From assembly GCF_020181615.1 (NCBI RefSeq), contig NZ_CP084029.1:1-64000 (forward strand): a stretch of 64,000 nt of DNA. The letters run 5' to 3'. The notes below the pieces were generated by a model. The model saw only the letters and a program-made list of their open reading frames with translations, was not told where the DNA came from and searched no databases. Source of the DNA: [Mycobacterium] crassicus. GTDB taxonomy: Bacteria; Actinomycetota; Actinomycetes; Mycobacteriales; Mycobacteriaceae. Both the position numbers and the translations under genes were made by a program. Shown piece by piece: positions 44,749 to 55,637 of the stretch; the stretch's first letter is position 1, and each line of letters starts with the position of its first letter.

Positions 44749-44826
44749 CCCCCGCCGGATGCGGGAGTCGGGACAACACAACGCAGCACGTCAGCAGTGG
44801 AAGCAGAAATAAGGAGACCGTCGGAA

Positions 44827-45933
44827 ATGAGTGAGCAAACCGCATCAGCGGGGTCGACGGATGTGCGGGTCGCCATTGTCGGCGTCGGTAACTGTGCGTC
44901 CTCGCTGGTCCAGGGCGTGCAGTACTACCAGGACGCCGATGACAACTCGACGGTGCCCGGCCTGATGCACGTGCGATTCGGCCCGTACCACGTCCGCGAC
45001 GTCAAGTTCGTGGCCGCGTTCGACGTGGACGCCAAGAAGGTCGGCTTCGACCTCTCCGAGGCGATCTTCGCCTCGGAGAACAACACCATCAAGATCGCCG
45101 ACGTGCCGCCGACCAACGTCATCGTGCAGCGCGGCCCGACCCTCGACGGCATCGGCAAGTACTACGCCGAGACCATCGAGGTCTCCGACGCCGAGGCCGT
45201 CGACGTAGTCGCCGCCCTGCGCGAGGCCCAGGTCGACGTGCTGGTCTCCTACCTGCCGGTGGGCTCCGACGAGGCCGACAAGTTCTACGCCCAGTGCGCC
45301 ATCGACGCCGGTGTGGCGTTCGTCAACGCGCTGCCGGTGTTCATCGCCTCCGACCCGGTGTGGGCCAAGAAGTTCGCCGACGCCGGTGTGCCGATCGTCG
45401 GCGACGACATCAAGAGCCAGGTCGGCGCCACCATCACCCACCGGGTGATGGCCAAGCTGTTCGAGGACCGCGGTGTCACGCTGGACCGCACCTACCAGCT
45501 CAACGTCGGCGGCAACATGGACTTCAAGAACATGCTCGAGCGCGAGCGCCTGGAGTCCAAGAAGGTCTCCAAGACCCAGGCTGTCACCTCCAACCTGACC
45601 GGCTCGCTGGCCGGCAAGGTCGAGGACAAGAACGTCCACATCGGCCCGTCCGACCACGTGGCCTGGCTCGATGACCGCAAGTGGGCCTACGTGCGCCTCG
45701 AGGGCCGCGCCTTCGGTGACGCGCCGCTGAACCTGGAGTACAAGCTCGAGGTGTGGGACTCCCCCAACTCGGCCGGCATCATCATCGACGCAGTCCGTGC
45801 GGCCAAGATCGCCAAGGACCGCGGCGTGGGCGGACCGATCATCCCCGCTTCGGCCTACCTGATGAAGAGCCCGCCCAAGCAGCTGCCGGACGACATCGCG
45901 CGCACCGAACTCGAAGAGTTCATCGTCGGCTAG
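44827..45933 (+). CDS. ino1: inositol-1-phosphate synthase
   Basis: The 368-residue protein has an NAD-binding start ([20 protein letters not shown]) and the conserved [27 protein letters not shown] and [13 protein letters not shown] segments of prokaryotic MIPS. It converts glucose-6-phosphate to myo-inositol-1-phosphate, feeding mycothiol and phosphatidylinositol mannoside synthesis. Length agrees with M. tuberculosis Ino1. AAGGAGACC precedes ATG at 44827. Confidence 0.97.
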   Translation: MSEQTASAGSTDVRVAIVGVGNCASSLVQGVQYYQDADDNSTVPGLMHVRFGPYHVRDVKFVAAFDVDAKKVGFDLSEAIFASENNTIKIADVPPTNVIVQRGPTLDGIGKYYAETIEVSDAEAVDVVAALREAQVDVLVSYLPVGSDEADKFYAQCAIDAGVAFVNALPVFIASDPVWAKKFADAGVPIVGDDIKSQVGATITHRVMAKLFEDRGVTLDRTYQLNVGGNMDFKNMLERERLESKKVSKTQAVTSNLTGSLAGKVEDKNVHIGPSDHVAWLDDRKWAYVRLEGRAFGDAPLNLEYKLEVWDSPNSAGIIIDAVRAAKIAKDRGVGGPIIPASAYLMKSPPKQLPDDIARTELEEFIVG

Positions 45934-45944
45934 GCGTTTGCCGG

Positions 45945-46832
45945 GTGCTTCCCGACGACGAGCCGAACGGGCCGTCTGAGTTCGCGCTGCTGGCCGGCAA
46001 CGCCGAACAGGCCGGTGTCGCCGGTCCGCTGCCCACCGTTGAGCGGATCCGGACCGGAGCCGTCAGTGCGCTGCGCTGGGGAAGCGTGCCGCCGCGCGTG
46101 GTGTTTCTGCACGGCGGCGCGCAGAACGCCCACACTTGGGACACCGTCATCCTTGGGCTCGGCGAGCCCGCGCTGGCCGTGGACCTGCCAGGACATGGCC
46201 GCTCGGACTGGCGAGACGACGGCGACTACTCACCGCAGCGTAACGCCGCTGCTCTGGCGCCGGTGCTGCGTGAACTGGCACCGACCGCCGAGTTGGTGGT
46301 CGGCATGTCGCTGGGCGGGCTGACCGCGATCCGGCTGGCCGCCACCACACCGGACCTCGTCCGCCGGCTGACGATCGTGGACGTGACTCCCTCGGCGCTG
46401 CAGCGGCATTCGCAGATGAGTGCCGCCGATCGCGGGACCGTGGCCTTGGCCCAGGGCGATCGGACGTTCCCCGACTTCGAGTCGCTGCTTGCCCTCACCA
46501 TGGCCGCGGCGCCGCACCGGGACCCCGAATCGCTGCGGCGCGGCCTTTTCCACAACACCCGCCGACTGCCCGACGGCCGCTGGACCTGGCGGTACGACAC
46601 CATCCGCACCGTCGGCGACTTCGCCCCGCTATGGACCGATGTGTCCGAGGTCAAGGCCCCGACCACCTTGATCCGCGGCGGCGATTCGGGGTTCGTGACC
46701 GAGGAGGACGTCGCCGAGTACGCACAGCGCTCACCCGGCCTGACCGTCCACGTCGTAGCCGGTTCCGGGCATTCGGTGCAAAGCGATCAGCCCCGGGCTC
46801 TGGTCGACCTGCTGCATGCGGCGTTACCGTGA
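45945..46832 (+). CDS. alpha/beta hydrolase (Rv0045c-like esterase)
   Basis: The 295-residue protein has the hydrolase pattern VVFLHGGAQNAHTW (oxyanion HG), VGMSLGG (nucleophile Ser) and GSGHSVQSDQP (catalytic His). It is close to the remembered Rv0045c, a small-ester hydrolase with unknown natural substrate. GTG at 45945 starts 11 bp after the ino1 stop. Likely operon with ino1. Confidence 0.9.
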   Translation: MLPDDEPNGPSEFALLAGNAEQAGVAGPLPTVERIRTGAVSALRWGSVPPRVVFLHGGAQNAHTWDTVILGLGEPALAVDLPGHGRSDWRDDGDYSPQRNAAALAPVLRELAPTAELVVGMSLGGLTAIRLAATTPDLVRRLTIVDVTPSALQRHSQMSAADRGTVALAQGDRTFPDFESLLALTMAAAPHRDPESLRRGLFHNTRRLPDGRWTWRYDTIRTVGDFAPLWTDVSEVKAPTTLIRGGDSGFVTEEDVAEYAQRSPGLTVHVVAGSGHSVQSDQPRALVDLLHAALP

Positions 46833-46836
46833 CGGA

Positions 46837-47631
46837 GTGAGCCGACCCAGAATCGGAGTACAGCTACAGCCCCAGCACGCCCCGCAATATCGCGCGATCC
46901 GCGACGCGGTCCGGCGGTGTGAGGACCTCGGCGTCGATATCGCATTCAACTGGGACCATTTCTTCCCGCTGTACGGCGACCGCGACGGACCGCACTTCGA
47001 ATGCTGGACCATGCTGGGCGCCTGGGCCGAGCAGACCTCGCGTATCGAGATCGGTGCGCTGGTTTCGTGCAACTCCTATCGCAACCCGGAGCTGCTCGCC
47101 GACATGGCCCGCACCGTCGACCACATCGGCGGAGGCCGGCTGATCCTCGGCATCGGCTCGGGCTGGAAACATCGGGATTACCGCGAATACGGATACGAGT
47201 TCGGCACCGCGGGAAGCCGGCTCGACGACTTGGCGGACGCGCTTCCGCGGATCAAATCCCGCCTGGCCCAACTCAATCCGCAGCCGATCCGCCCGCTGCC
47301 GATGATGATCGGGGGCGGCGGTGAACGCAAGACCCTGCGGCTGGTCGCCGAACACGCCGACATGTGGCACAGCTTTGCCACCGCCGAGGACTACCCGCAC
47401 AAGGCGGCGGTACTGGCCGAGCACTGCGCCGCGGTGGGACGCGATCCCGCCACGATCGAGCACTCGGCCGCCCTGGGCGGCGACCAGACCCGTGGCACCG
47501 TGGACGAGTTGCTCGCCGAGGCCGACGCGCTGACCGGCCTCGGGGTGCGACTGCTGACCATCGGCTGCAGCGGCCCCGACTATGACCTGACCGCCGCCGA
47601 GGCGCTGTGCCGATGGCGCGACCAGCAATAA
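46837..47631 (+). CDS. LLM-class oxidoreductase, probably F420-dependent (Rv0044c-like)
   Basis: The 264-residue protein is a luciferase-like TIM barrel (GVQLQPQHAPQYRAIRDAVR, HIGGGRLILGIGSGW, PLPMMIGGGGERKTLRL). The length equals Rv0044c as recalled. Mycobacterial members usually take F420 as cofactor; substrate unknown. GTG at 46837 is 4 bp after the previous stop; an in-frame ATG at 46816 would overlap. Confidence 0.86.
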   Translation: MSRPRIGVQLQPQHAPQYRAIRDAVRRCEDLGVDIAFNWDHFFPLYGDRDGPHFECWTMLGAWAEQTSRIEIGALVSCNSYRNPELLADMARTVDHIGGGRLILGIGSGWKHRDYREYGYEFGTAGSRLDDLADALPRIKSRLAQLNPQPIRPLPMMIGGGGERKTLRLVAEHADMWHSFATAEDYPHKAAVLAEHCAAVGRDPATIEHSAALGGDQTRGTVDELLAEADALTGLGVRLLTIGCSGPDYDLTAAEALCRWRDQQ

Positions 47632-49430
47632 CCGGACCCGCGCGGCGGGCAGCGCTGCTCGGTAGAAGGCTGTCCGCGTTCGTCGCCACCATGTTGATCG
47701 TCGGCAGCCTTGCGGTGGCACCCCCGGCCGCCGCGGTCCCCGACCAATGCGCACCCGCCGGTGAACAGGCTGCCGTCGCACTGCCCCCCAAGTTGGCCAC
47801 GGCCAAGCGCCCGCGCGAGGACAAATACACCACCGCCGGTGTCGAGCCACTGAGTTCGATCGACCTCACCAAGCTGGGCCTGGGCACCCCCGGCGTGCTG
47901 ACCGTCGGCACCCTCACCGAGAGCCCGCCGTCGAACTGCATCAACGCCAAGGGCCGCTACACCGGCTTCGACAACGAACTGCTGCGGGCCATCGCCAAGA
48001 AGCTGGGCCTGCGTGTGCATTTCGTCGGCACCGACTTCTTCGGGCTGCTCGCCCAGGTGGAGTCGGGGCGTTTCGACGTGGGGTCGGCGTCGATCAACGC
48101 CACCGACGCCCGGCGGCGCACCGTCGGCTTCACCAACGGCTACAACTTCGGCTACATGGCGCTGGTGGTCCCGACCGGATCCGATATCACCGACTACGAC
48201 TCCCTGGCCGTCGGCCAGCGCATCGCGGTGGTCCAGGGCACCGTCGAGGACGCCTACGTGGTCGACACCCTGGAGCTGGAGCCGGTGCGGTTCCCGGACC
48301 CCATCACGCTGTACGCCAGCCTCAAGAGCCGTCAGGTCGACGCCTGGGTGGCACCGTCACTGACCGCGCTGAACCTGATGCGGCCGGGCGACCCGGCACA
48401 GGTCGTCGGCAACACCTTCAGCCCGGCCGGGTTCGAGGCGTACGCGGTCGCCAAGCAGAATCGGGCGCTGATCTCGGCGCTGAACGCCGGCCTGGACGCC
48501 GTCATCGACGACGGGACCTGGCCGCAGCTCTACACCGACTGGGTACCCCGGCCGCTGCCGCCGGACTGGCAGCCGGGCTCCAAGTCGGCGGCCACCCCGC
48601 ACCTGCCGGATTTCGCCGCGATCGCCGCCCGCCACCACAAGGCCGAAGCCGAACCGTACGCGCCCAAATCGACTCTGGCGCAACTGCGCGACTCCTTCTT
48701 CGACTGGGACCTGTACCGGGCGGCCCTGCCGGACCTGCTCAAGACAGGACTGCCCAACACGGTGCTGCTGACCCTGAGCGGCGGCATCATCGGCCTGGTG
48801 GCCGGCCTGGGCCTGGCGGTCGCCGGGATCTCGCGCACCCGGTGGCTACGCTGGCCCGCCCGGGTCTACACGGACATCTTCCGGGGACTGCCCGAGGTTC
48901 TGATCATCCTTCTCATCGGGCTGGCCGTCGGCCCGCTGGTGGGCGGGCTGACCCACAACAATCCCTATCCGCTGGGGATCGCCGCACTGGGCCTGACCGC
49001 CGCGGCCTACATCGGGGAGATCCTGCGCTCGGGCATCCAGAGCGTGGAGGCCGGCCAGTTGGAGGCTTCGCGCGCACTGGGTTTCGGCTACCCGGCCGCG
49101 ATGCGCCTGGTGGTGATTCCGCAGGGCATCCGGCGGGTGTTGCCGGCCCTGGTCAACCAGTTCATCGCGTTGCTGAAGGCATCGGCGCTGCTGTACTTCC
49201 TCGGCTTGGTCGCCGGCCAACGGGAGCTGTTCCAGGTGGGGCGCGACTTCAACGCCCAGACCGGCAGCCTCTCTCCCCTGGTGGCCGCCGGCGTCCTCTA
49301 CCTGGCCCTGACAATTCCGCTCACGCACCTGGTGAACGTCGTCGATCATCGACTGCGACGCGGCAGGCCCGCCGAACCCGAAGATCCCATCGAACTGAAC
49401 CCGGTGATCTCAAGCCAGGAGATGACATGA
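47607..49430 (+). CDS. polar amino acid ABC transporter, fused substrate-binding protein and permease
   Basis: The 607-residue protein has a signal anchor (LLGRRLSAFVATMLIVGSLAVAPPAAA), a family 3 solute-binding domain (residues ~90-320: GVLTVGTLTESPPSNC, YTGFDNELLRAIAKKLG), then a permease domain of about five helices with the EAA loop (EASRALGFGYPAAMRLVVIPQGI). Fusion of binder and permease is known for glutamine-type importers. GTG at 47607 or ATG at 47613 may start it. The ATPase follows with ATGA overlap. Confidence 0.92.
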   Translation: MPMARPAITGPARRAALLGRRLSAFVATMLIVGSLAVAPPAAAVPDQCAPAGEQAAVALPPKLATAKRPREDKYTTAGVEPLSSIDLTKLGLGTPGVLTVGTLTESPPSNCINAKGRYTGFDNELLRAIAKKLGLRVHFVGTDFFGLLAQVESGRFDVGSASINATDARRRTVGFTNGYNFGYMALVVPTGSDITDYDSLAVGQRIAVVQGTVEDAYVVDTLELEPVRFPDPITLYASLKSRQVDAWVAPSLTALNLMRPGDPAQVVGNTFSPAGFEAYAVAKQNRALISALNAGLDAVIDDGTWPQLYTDWVPRPLPPDWQPGSKSAATPHLPDFAAIAARHHKAEAEPYAPKSTLAQLRDSFFDWDLYRAALPDLLKTGLPNTVLLTLSGGIIGLVAGLGLAVAGISRTRWLRWPARVYTDIFRGLPEVLIILLIGLAVGPLVGGLTHNNPYPLGIAALGLTAAAYIGEILRSGIQSVEAGQLEASRALGFGYPAAMRLVVIPQGIRRVLPALVNQFIALLKASALLYFLGLVAGQRELFQVGRDFNAQTGSLSPLVAAGVLYLALTIPLTHLVNVVDHRLRRGRPAEPEDPIELNPVISSQEMT

Positions 49431-50173
49431 CCGCCGACGCCCCGCGTGAGCCGGTATCACTGGCGGCCAAGGGGATTCATCTTGCCTTCGGCAAGCACGA
49501 AGTGTTGCGCGGCGTCGACATCGACGTCCCGGCGGGCAGCACCACGGCGGTCATCGGCCCCTCCGGCTCCGGCAAGTCGACGATGCTGCGCACCCTGAAC
49601 CGGCTGCACGAACCCGACAGTGGCGACATCCTGCTGGGCGGCCAGTCGGTGTTGGGCGATGATCCCGACGGGCTGCGCCAGCGGATCGGCATGGTGTTCC
49701 AGCATTTCAACCTCTTCCCGCACCGCAGCGTGCTCGACAACATCGCCCTCGCCCCGCGCAAGCTGCGCGGGATGTCGCGCGACGCCGCGAACGAACTCGC
49801 GCTGGGACTGCTGGACCGGGTGGGGTTGAGGAACAAGGCGACAGCTCGCCCCTCAGCGCTCTCGGGCGGCCAGCAACAGCGGGTGGCGATCGCCCGGGCT
49901 TTGGCGATGCGGCCACAGGTGATGCTGTTCGACGAGGCCACCTCGGCGCTGGACCCGGAGCTGGTCAAAGGCATCCTGGCGTTGATCGCCGAACTCGGCG
50001 CCGAGGGCATGACGATGGTGGTGGTCACCCACGAGATGGGCTTCGCCCGGTCGGCATCCGACAGCGTCGTGTTCATGGACCGCGGCAAAGTCGTGGAATG
50101 CGGTCCGCCCGATCAGATCTTCGAGAACGCCGAGACCGAACGGCTGCAGAGGTTCCTGTCGCAGGTGTTGTGA
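49427..50173 (+). CDS. polar amino acid ABC transporter ATP-binding protein (GlnQ-like)
   Basis: The 248-residue ATPase has Walker A GPSGSGKST, Q-loop QHFNLFPH, signature LSGGQQQR, Walker B VMLFDEATSALD and H-switch VTHEMG. ATG at 49427 overlaps the permease stop and follows AGGAG. It powers the fused transporter upstream. Confidence 0.95.
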   Translation: MTADAPREPVSLAAKGIHLAFGKHEVLRGVDIDVPAGSTTAVIGPSGSGKSTMLRTLNRLHEPDSGDILLGGQSVLGDDPDGLRQRIGMVFQHFNLFPHRSVLDNIALAPRKLRGMSRDAANELALGLLDRVGLRNKATARPSALSGGQQQRVAIARALAMRPQVMLFDEATSALDPELVKGILALIAELGAEGMTMVVVTHEMGFARSASDSVVFMDRGKVVECGPPDQIFENAETERLQRFLSQVL

Positions 50174-50231
50174 CAGCAAGCTGTGCCGACTTGTCAACTC
50201 TCTTTACGGCTACCGGTTAGACTGTCGAACT

Positions 50232-50744
50232 ATGGCGGAGAGCAAAGCCGATACGCCGCAGGTGACGGCGATCGCGGAGGGCCTACATCGCTCGCTGTCC
50301 AAGCTGTTTGCCATCCTGCGTCGCGGTGATATCAGCGGCGGCGGGACGACCAGCGAGCTGACCTTGGCGCAGCTCTCGATCCTGATCACCCTGTTGGACC
50401 GCGGGCCCATCCGGATGACCGAACTGGCCGCCGTCGAGCGGGTACGCACGCCCACCACCACGGTGGCGATCCGTCGCCTGGAGAAGATCGGCCTGGTCAA
50501 ACGCAGCCGGGATCCCTCAGATCTGCGGGCTGTTCTGGTCGACATCACCCCGGAGGGCCTGGCAAGTCACCGTGAGTCACTGGCCAACCGGCACTCCGCC
50601 CTCGCGGTGATGCTGAGCAAGCTCAGCCAGGAAGACCTGGACACCCTGACCCGTGCGCTGGAACCGCTGGAGCGACTGGCGACCAGCGACGCGATCGACG
50701 CGACCTCGGCCGGCGGGTCGGGCTGCGCCGTGGACTGCAATTGA
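50232..50744 (+). CDS. MarR-family transcriptional regulator (Rv0042c-like)
   Basis: The 170-residue winged-helix protein has LTLAQLSILITLLDRGPIRMTELAAVE and the wing RSRDPSDLRAVLVDITPEG. The ligand and regulon are unknown. It is followed with a 1-nt overlap by an SDR gene, so the pair may be coregulated. The position before leuS corresponds to Rv0042c in M. tuberculosis. Confidence 0.92.
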   Translation: MAESKADTPQVTAIAEGLHRSLSKLFAILRRGDISGGGTTSELTLAQLSILITLLDRGPIRMTELAAVERVRTPTTTVAIRRLEKIGLVKRSRDPSDLRAVLVDITPEGLASHRESLANRHSALAVMLSKLSQEDLDTLTRALEPLERLATSDAIDATSAGGSGCAVDCN

Positions 50745-51409
50745 TGCCGAGCGCCCTGATCACCGGCGCCGGCGGCGGAATCGGTTCGGCGATAGCGGCG
50801 GCCCTGGCCCCCACCCACACCCTGCTGCTGGCGGGCCGGCCGTCCGCACGCCTGGATGCTGTCGCCGAAAAACTCGGTGCCACCACCTGGCCGCTGGACC
50901 TGGCCGACACCGACGAGATCGAGTCGGCCACCGAGATCGTCGACGAACTCGACGTGCTGGTGCACAACGCCGGGGTGATGGTGCCCGGCCCGGCCGGGGA
51001 GTCCTACATCGAGGAGTGGCGCGCCACCTTCGAGGTCAACCTGTTCGGCGCGGTGGCCCTGACCCTGGCTCTGCTGCCCGCGCTTCGGCAGGCCCGCGGA
51101 CACGTTGTGTTCATCAACTCCGGTGCTGGACAACGGGTTTCCGCAGGAATGGCCTCCTATTCGGCCAGCAAGTTCGCGCTGCGGGCGTTCGCCGACTCGC
51201 TGCGCAATGACGAGCCGGCGCTGCGCGTCACCACGGTCTACCCGGGCCGCGTCGACACCGAGATGCAGCACGACCTGGTCGCCTACGAAGGCGGTGAGTA
51301 CGACCCGGCCCGCTTCCTGCGTCCCGACACCGTCGCCGAGGTGGTGGCCGCGGCGGTGCGCACCCCGGCCGAGGCGCAGCTACAGGAAGTGGTGGTCCGG
51401 CCGCGCTGA
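50744..51409 (+). CDS. short-chain dehydrogenase/reductase
   Basis: The 221-residue protein has the SDR cofactor motif TGAGGGIG, the NAG motif (VHNAGVM), catalytic Ser (INSGAG) and YSASK. ATG at 50744 overlaps the MarR stop (TGATG). Cofactor and substrate unknown. Confidence 0.92.
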   Translation: MPSALITGAGGGIGSAIAAALAPTHTLLLAGRPSARLDAVAEKLGATTWPLDLADTDEIESATEIVDELDVLVHNAGVMVPGPAGESYIEEWRATFEVNLFGAVALTLALLPALRQARGHVVFINSGAGQRVSAGMASYSASKFALRAFADSLRNDEPALRVTTVYPGRVDTEMQHDLVAYEGGEYDPARFLRPDTVAEVVAAAVRTPAEAQLQEVVVRPR

Positions 51410-51410
51410 T

Positions 51411-52550
51411 TCATCGGGTCGGCTGCCGCTGCACCCCGAACAGCTTGGTCTGTCCCTCCACACCCTTGAGGGCACGGGCTCCGATGAACGACCAGAGGTA
51501 GCCCGGTGCGTCGCCGATGGCGTCGCGTACCGCCCCCTCCACCATGACCTCCCCGGGCTCGGCGACGCTGGTGACCCGGCTCGCCACATTCACCGGACTG
51601 CCGAACCAATCACGGGCTCGGCTCACCGCCCACCCCGATGCGATACCGGCCCGCAGCTCCGGGAGTGCGTCGTCATCCGCAGCACGCTCGACCAACTGCA
51701 GCGTGGTATCGAGCAATTTCACGGCGTCAGCAGAAACCAGCATCACCGAATCGCCGATCGTCTTGACCAGCCGTACCGGCGGGTGGACCACTTCGCGCGC
51801 CAGATCGGCAAGGCGCTCAACCAGGCCCACGAGTTCCTCCGGCGGCACCGCCTCACCCAGCCGGGTGAATCCGACCATGTCGGCGAAGGCCACCGCCAGC
51901 TGACGCGCCCCGGGCAGCGCCACCCCGGCCGCCCGTTCGCTGGCGTTGACCTCCTCGCCTTCCAGCACCCGTCGCAGCTGAACAAATAAGATGTCGCGAA
52001 TCATGTCCCCCAATAGGGGAATTACGGTCCGCACGATCTCCTCGTGGGCTTTCGCGACCTCCAGCTCGGTGAGGCCCGGCCGCATGATCGCCGATATGGT
52101 GCTGTACCGAAACGCCGGAACCGCCCGGGAGATGCCGTCGGACAGTCTGCGGATCATCAGCAGTACCTGGCCCGAATCCAGTCCGGCCCCGATGAGTCGC
52201 TGCAACCTCACGGCCGCCTCCGCGTCGGCCTGCAACAGCTGGGCGGCCTCGGGATCGTCGAGCCGCGGCAACCCCAGCGCACGTTCGATGCCCTGCAGAA
52301 GGTCCAGATCCATGCCGTGCGCGACGCTGATCTCACGTTCTGACACATATCTGCCGTCGTTGCCGAGCTCACGGTGCGCCGGCATCAGCATCGGCGCGAC
52401 CTCGGCCTGGATCTGGTCCAAGCCGAAGCCCTCCCCCAGCAGCCAGGCCACCAGCTCGGCCCGCTCGTCACGTGCGCTGCCGTCAAGACCGTCAAGCAGG
52501 CCCAGCTCCGCCAACGTCTCGCGGAACACTCCGGTTTCGGCCTCCATCAT
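51411..52550 (-). CDS. class III adenylate/guanylate cyclase
   Basis: The 379-residue protein has an N-terminal helical regulatory region (~200 residues, like Rv1264/Rv2212) and a C-terminal cyclase domain. The metal Asp pair sits in VAFADMVGFT and KTIGDSVML, the Lys of KTIGD is the likely purine selector, and NVASRVTS gives the transition-state Asn/Arg. It probably makes cAMP; the N-terminal domain may be a sensor, pH in Rv1264. AGGGAGCC precedes ATG. It lies between the SDR and leuS, a place not occupied by a cyclase in M. tuberculosis as I recall. Confidence 0.88.
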   Translation of the reverse strand: MMEAETGVFRETLAELGLLDGLDGSARDERAELVAWLLGEGFGLDQIQAEVAPMLMPAHRELGNDGRYVSEREISVAHGMDLDLLQGIERALGLPRLDDPEAAQLLQADAEAAVRLQRLIGAGLDSGQVLLMIRRLSDGISRAVPAFRYSTISAIMRPGLTELEVAKAHEEIVRTVIPLLGDMIRDILFVQLRRVLEGEEVNASERAAGVALPGARQLAVAFADMVGFTRLGEAVPPEELVGLVERLADLAREVVHPPVRLVKTIGDSVMLVSADAVKLLDTTLQLVERAADDDALPELRAGIASGWAVSRARDWFGSPVNVASRVTSVAEPGEVMVEGAVRDAIGDAPGYLWSFIGARALKGVEGQTKLFGVQRQPTR

Positions 52551-52567
52551 GGCTCCCTAAAGGGTTG

Positions 52568-55453
52568 TCACACCACCAGGTTGACCAGTCGGCCGGGCAC
52601 CACGATCACCTTCTTCGGGGTGGCTCCGGACAAAAAGGCCTGTACCTTCTCATCGGCCAGGGCCGCGGCCTTGATGGTGTCCTCGGTCGCGTCGGTGGCC
52701 ACCGTGACCAGGCCGCGTTTTTTGCCGTTGACCTGAACCGGGTAGTCGACCGTGTCGGTGACCAGATAGGCCGGGTCGGCCAACGGGAAGGGGCCGTGCG
52801 CCAGCGATGCCTCGTGTCCGAGCCGCCGCCACAGTTCCTCCGCGAGGTGCGGGGCCAACGGTGCGAGCAGCTGCGCCAGCGGCTCGACGGCCGAACGCGG
52901 TACCCCTTCGCGATGCTCTTTGGTGAGGTGATTGGTGTACTCGATCAATTTGGCAGCCGCGGTGTTGTTGCGCAGTGCCGCATAGTCTTCCGATACCCCG
53001 GCGATGGTGCGGTGCAGCAGGCGCAGCGTCTCGGTGTCCGGCTCGCCCTCGAGCACCCGGGTCTCGCCGTTTTCCTCGTCAACAACCAGCCGCCACACCC
53101 GCTGCAGAAAACGATGCGCGCCCACGACGTCCTTGGTGGCCCACGGCCGCGACATGTCCAGCGGGCCCATGGACATCTCGTAGACCCGCAGGGTGTCGGC
53201 GCCGTAGCTGTCGCAGATCTCGTCGGGGGACACCGAATTCTTCAGGCTCTTACCCATTTTGCCGTATTCGGCGAAGACTTCCGTGTCACCGTCGGCGCCC
53301 GGCAGGTAGAACTTCCCGTCGCGTTCCACGACATCGGCAGCCGCCACATAAGACCCACGTGCATCGGTGTAGGCAGCGGCCTGGATATAGCCCTGGTTGA
53401 CCAGGCGGCGGTAGGGTTCGCGCGAGCTGACGTGCCCCAGGTCGTAGAGCACCTTGTGCCAGAACCGGCAGTACAGCAGGTGCAGCACCGCATGCTCGGC
53501 ACCGCCGACGTACAGGTCCACGCCGCCCGGGTCATCGGGACCGTGCTCGGCCGGCCGCGGCCCCATCCAGTAGGCCTCGTTCTCGGGAGCGCAGAACTGG
53601 TCGGCGTTGTTCGGGTCGGCGTAACGCAATTCGTACCAGGAACTGCCGGCCCACTGCGGCATGACATTGGTGTCGCGGGTGTAGGGCTGCAGTCCGTCGC
53701 CGAGATCCAACTCGACATGCACCCAGTCGGTCGCCTTGGCCAGCGGGGGTGAGGGCTCACTGGACGCGTCGTCCGGATCGAACAGCACCGGTGAGTAGTC
53801 GGCGACGTCGGGCAGCTCGACCGGCAGTGCCGCGGAGTCCAGCGGGTGCGCACGACCGTCGGCATCGAAGACGATCGGGAACGGCTCGCCCCAGTACCGC
53901 TGCCGGGCGAAAAGCCAGTCCCGCAACTTGTATTCGATGCGCGCCCAGCCGCGGCCCTGCGCCTCCAGCTGTTGGGTCATGGCCTTCTTGGCGTCCCCGA
54001 CGGCCATGCCGTCCAGCGGGCCGGAATTGACCAGAGTTCCGTCACCCGCGTAGGCGGCTTCGGAAATATCGCCGCCGGCAATGACTTCCACCACCGGAAG
54101 GCCGAATTCAGCGGCGAACTCCCAGTCGCGCTGATCGTGCCCGGGAACCGCCATGATGGCGCCGGTGCCATAGCCGGCCAGCACGTAGTCGGCGATGAAG
54201 ATCGGCACCTGCTGCCCGTTGGCCGGGTTGGTGGCGTAACTACCCAGGAACACACCGGTTTTGGTCTTGTTCTCCTGGCGTTCCAGATCGGACTTCGCGG
54301 CGATCGCCTTCCGGTAGTCGGCGACGGCCGCTGCAGGGGTGGCTGCGCCGAAGGTCCAGCGCCCGTCCACTCCGTTCGGCCACTCGGCGACCGCCAGCCG
54401 GTCGACCAGCTCATGCTCGGGTGCGAGCACCAGGTAGGTGGCGCCGAAGAGCGTGTCCGGGCGGGTGGTGAACACCTCGATGTCCACCGCGTCGCCGTCG
54501 GTGGTGGCCGCGCCGAACAGCGCCGCCGCACCGGTGGAGCGCCCGATCCAGTTGCGCTGCATGGTCTTGACCTTCTCCGGCCAGTCCAGCAGTTCGAGGT
54601 CGTCGAGCAACCGGTCGGAGTACGCCGTGATTCGCATCATCCACTGCCGCAGGCGCTTCCGGAACACCGGAAAATTGCCGCGGTCGCTTCGCCCGTCGGC
54701 GGTCACCTCTTCGTTGGCCAACACGGTGCCCAGGCCCGGGCACCAGTTGACCATCGAGTCCGAGCGGTAGACCAGCCGGTGGCCGTCGATGACGTCGGCG
54801 CGCTCGCCGGCCGACAGCTGCGACCAGTCCCGCCCGTCGTCGAGTTTGCGTGTTCCCGAGTCGAATTCGGTGATCAACTCGGAGATCGGGCGGACCTTGT
54901 TGGCGCTCGCGTCGAACCAGGCGTTGTAGATCTGCAGGAAGATCCACTGCGTCCACTTGTAGAAGTCCACATCGGTGGTGGAGAAGCTGCGGCGCTTGTC
55001 GTGGCCGAGCCCGAGGCGGCGCAGCTGCCGCCGGAAGTTCTCGATGTTGGCCTCGGTGCGGATGCGCGGGTGGGTGCCGGTCTGCACCGCGTACTGCTCG
55101 GCCGGCAGGCCGAACGCGTCGAACCCCAGAGCGTGCAGCACGTTGTGGCCGGTCATCCGGAAGTAGCGGGCATAGACGTCGGTGGCGATGTAGCCGAGCG
55201 GGTGGCCGACGTGCAGGCCGTCCCCGGACGGGTAGGGGAACATGTCCTGGACGAACATCTTGTCGGCGGGGACCGCCGAGCCGTCCGCCGGCGCCAGCGA
55301 GCCGACCGGGTTGGCGACGTTGAAGGTGCCCTCGCTGTCCCAGTGCTCCTGCCAGGTCCCTTCGATCCGCCCGGCCAGTGCCGCTGTGTAGCGATGACGG
55401 GGCGCTTGATCGCTCGGGTCGCCGGGTACCTGGGTGGTCGGGGCTTCGTTCAC
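52568..55453 (-). CDS. leuS: leucyl-tRNA synthetase
   Basis: The 961-residue class I synthetase has [19 protein letters not shown] (the HIGH motif as HVGH), a CP1 editing domain, and [10 protein letters not shown] as the KMSKS motif. It charges tRNA-Leu and edits mischarged products. GTG at 55453 is chosen to match the family N-terminus ([16 protein letters not shown] follows 19 residues in). No T-box leader is visible upstream. Confidence 0.97.
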   Translation of the reverse strand: MNEAPTTQVPGDPSDQAPRHRYTAALAGRIEGTWQEHWDSEGTFNVANPVGSLAPADGSAVPADKMFVQDMFPYPSGDGLHVGHPLGYIATDVYARYFRMTGHNVLHALGFDAFGLPAEQYAVQTGTHPRIRTEANIENFRRQLRRLGLGHDKRRSFSTTDVDFYKWTQWIFLQIYNAWFDASANKVRPISELITEFDSGTRKLDDGRDWSQLSAGERADVIDGHRLVYRSDSMVNWCPGLGTVLANEEVTADGRSDRGNFPVFRKRLRQWMMRITAYSDRLLDDLELLDWPEKVKTMQRNWIGRSTGAAALFGAATTDGDAVDIEVFTTRPDTLFGATYLVLAPEHELVDRLAVAEWPNGVDGRWTFGAATPAAAVADYRKAIAAKSDLERQENKTKTGVFLGSYATNPANGQQVPIFIADYVLAGYGTGAIMAVPGHDQRDWEFAAEFGLPVVEVIAGGDISEAAYAGDGTLVNSGPLDGMAVGDAKKAMTQQLEAQGRGWARIEYKLRDWLFARQRYWGEPFPIVFDADGRAHPLDSAALPVELPDVADYSPVLFDPDDASSEPSPPLAKATDWVHVELDLGDGLQPYTRDTNVMPQWAGSSWYELRYADPNNADQFCAPENEAYWMGPRPAEHGPDDPGGVDLYVGGAEHAVLHLLYCRFWHKVLYDLGHVSSREPYRRLVNQGYIQAAAYTDARGSYVAAADVVERDGKFYLPGADGDTEVFAEYGKMGKSLKNSVSPDEICDSYGADTLRVYEMSMGPLDMSRPWATKDVVGAHRFLQRVWRLVVDEENGETRVLEGEPDTETLRLLHRTIAGVSEDYAALRNNTAAAKLIEYTNHLTKEHREGVPRSAVEPLAQLLAPLAPHLAEELWRRLGHEASLAHGPFPLADPAYLVTDTVDYPVQVNGKKRGLVTVATDATEDTIKAAALADEKVQAFLSGATPKKVIVVPGRLVNLVV

Positions 55454-55637
55454 CTCAACAGGGTAAAGGGCGGGGTTCTGCGGGCCACTCGCCACAGCTT
55501 GGTCTCGGTTGCATTGCGGGCCGATGAGGGCTTCGTTCCAGGTCGGTTGCGGCGCTGGCGAGCGCGTCACCTGCTGGTTACCGTCGATCCAAGGCCGGGG
55601 CACCATCGCCCGACCCGCCCTGGAAGGACCTGAGGAG

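Noticed and set aside
53846..55633. 595-codon plus-strand frame opposite leuS
   Set aside because: Antisense shadow of the synthetase gene.
55454..55637. T-box leader for leuS
   Set aside because: No specifier hairpin or conserved T-box sequence is visible in the region upstream of the leuS start.
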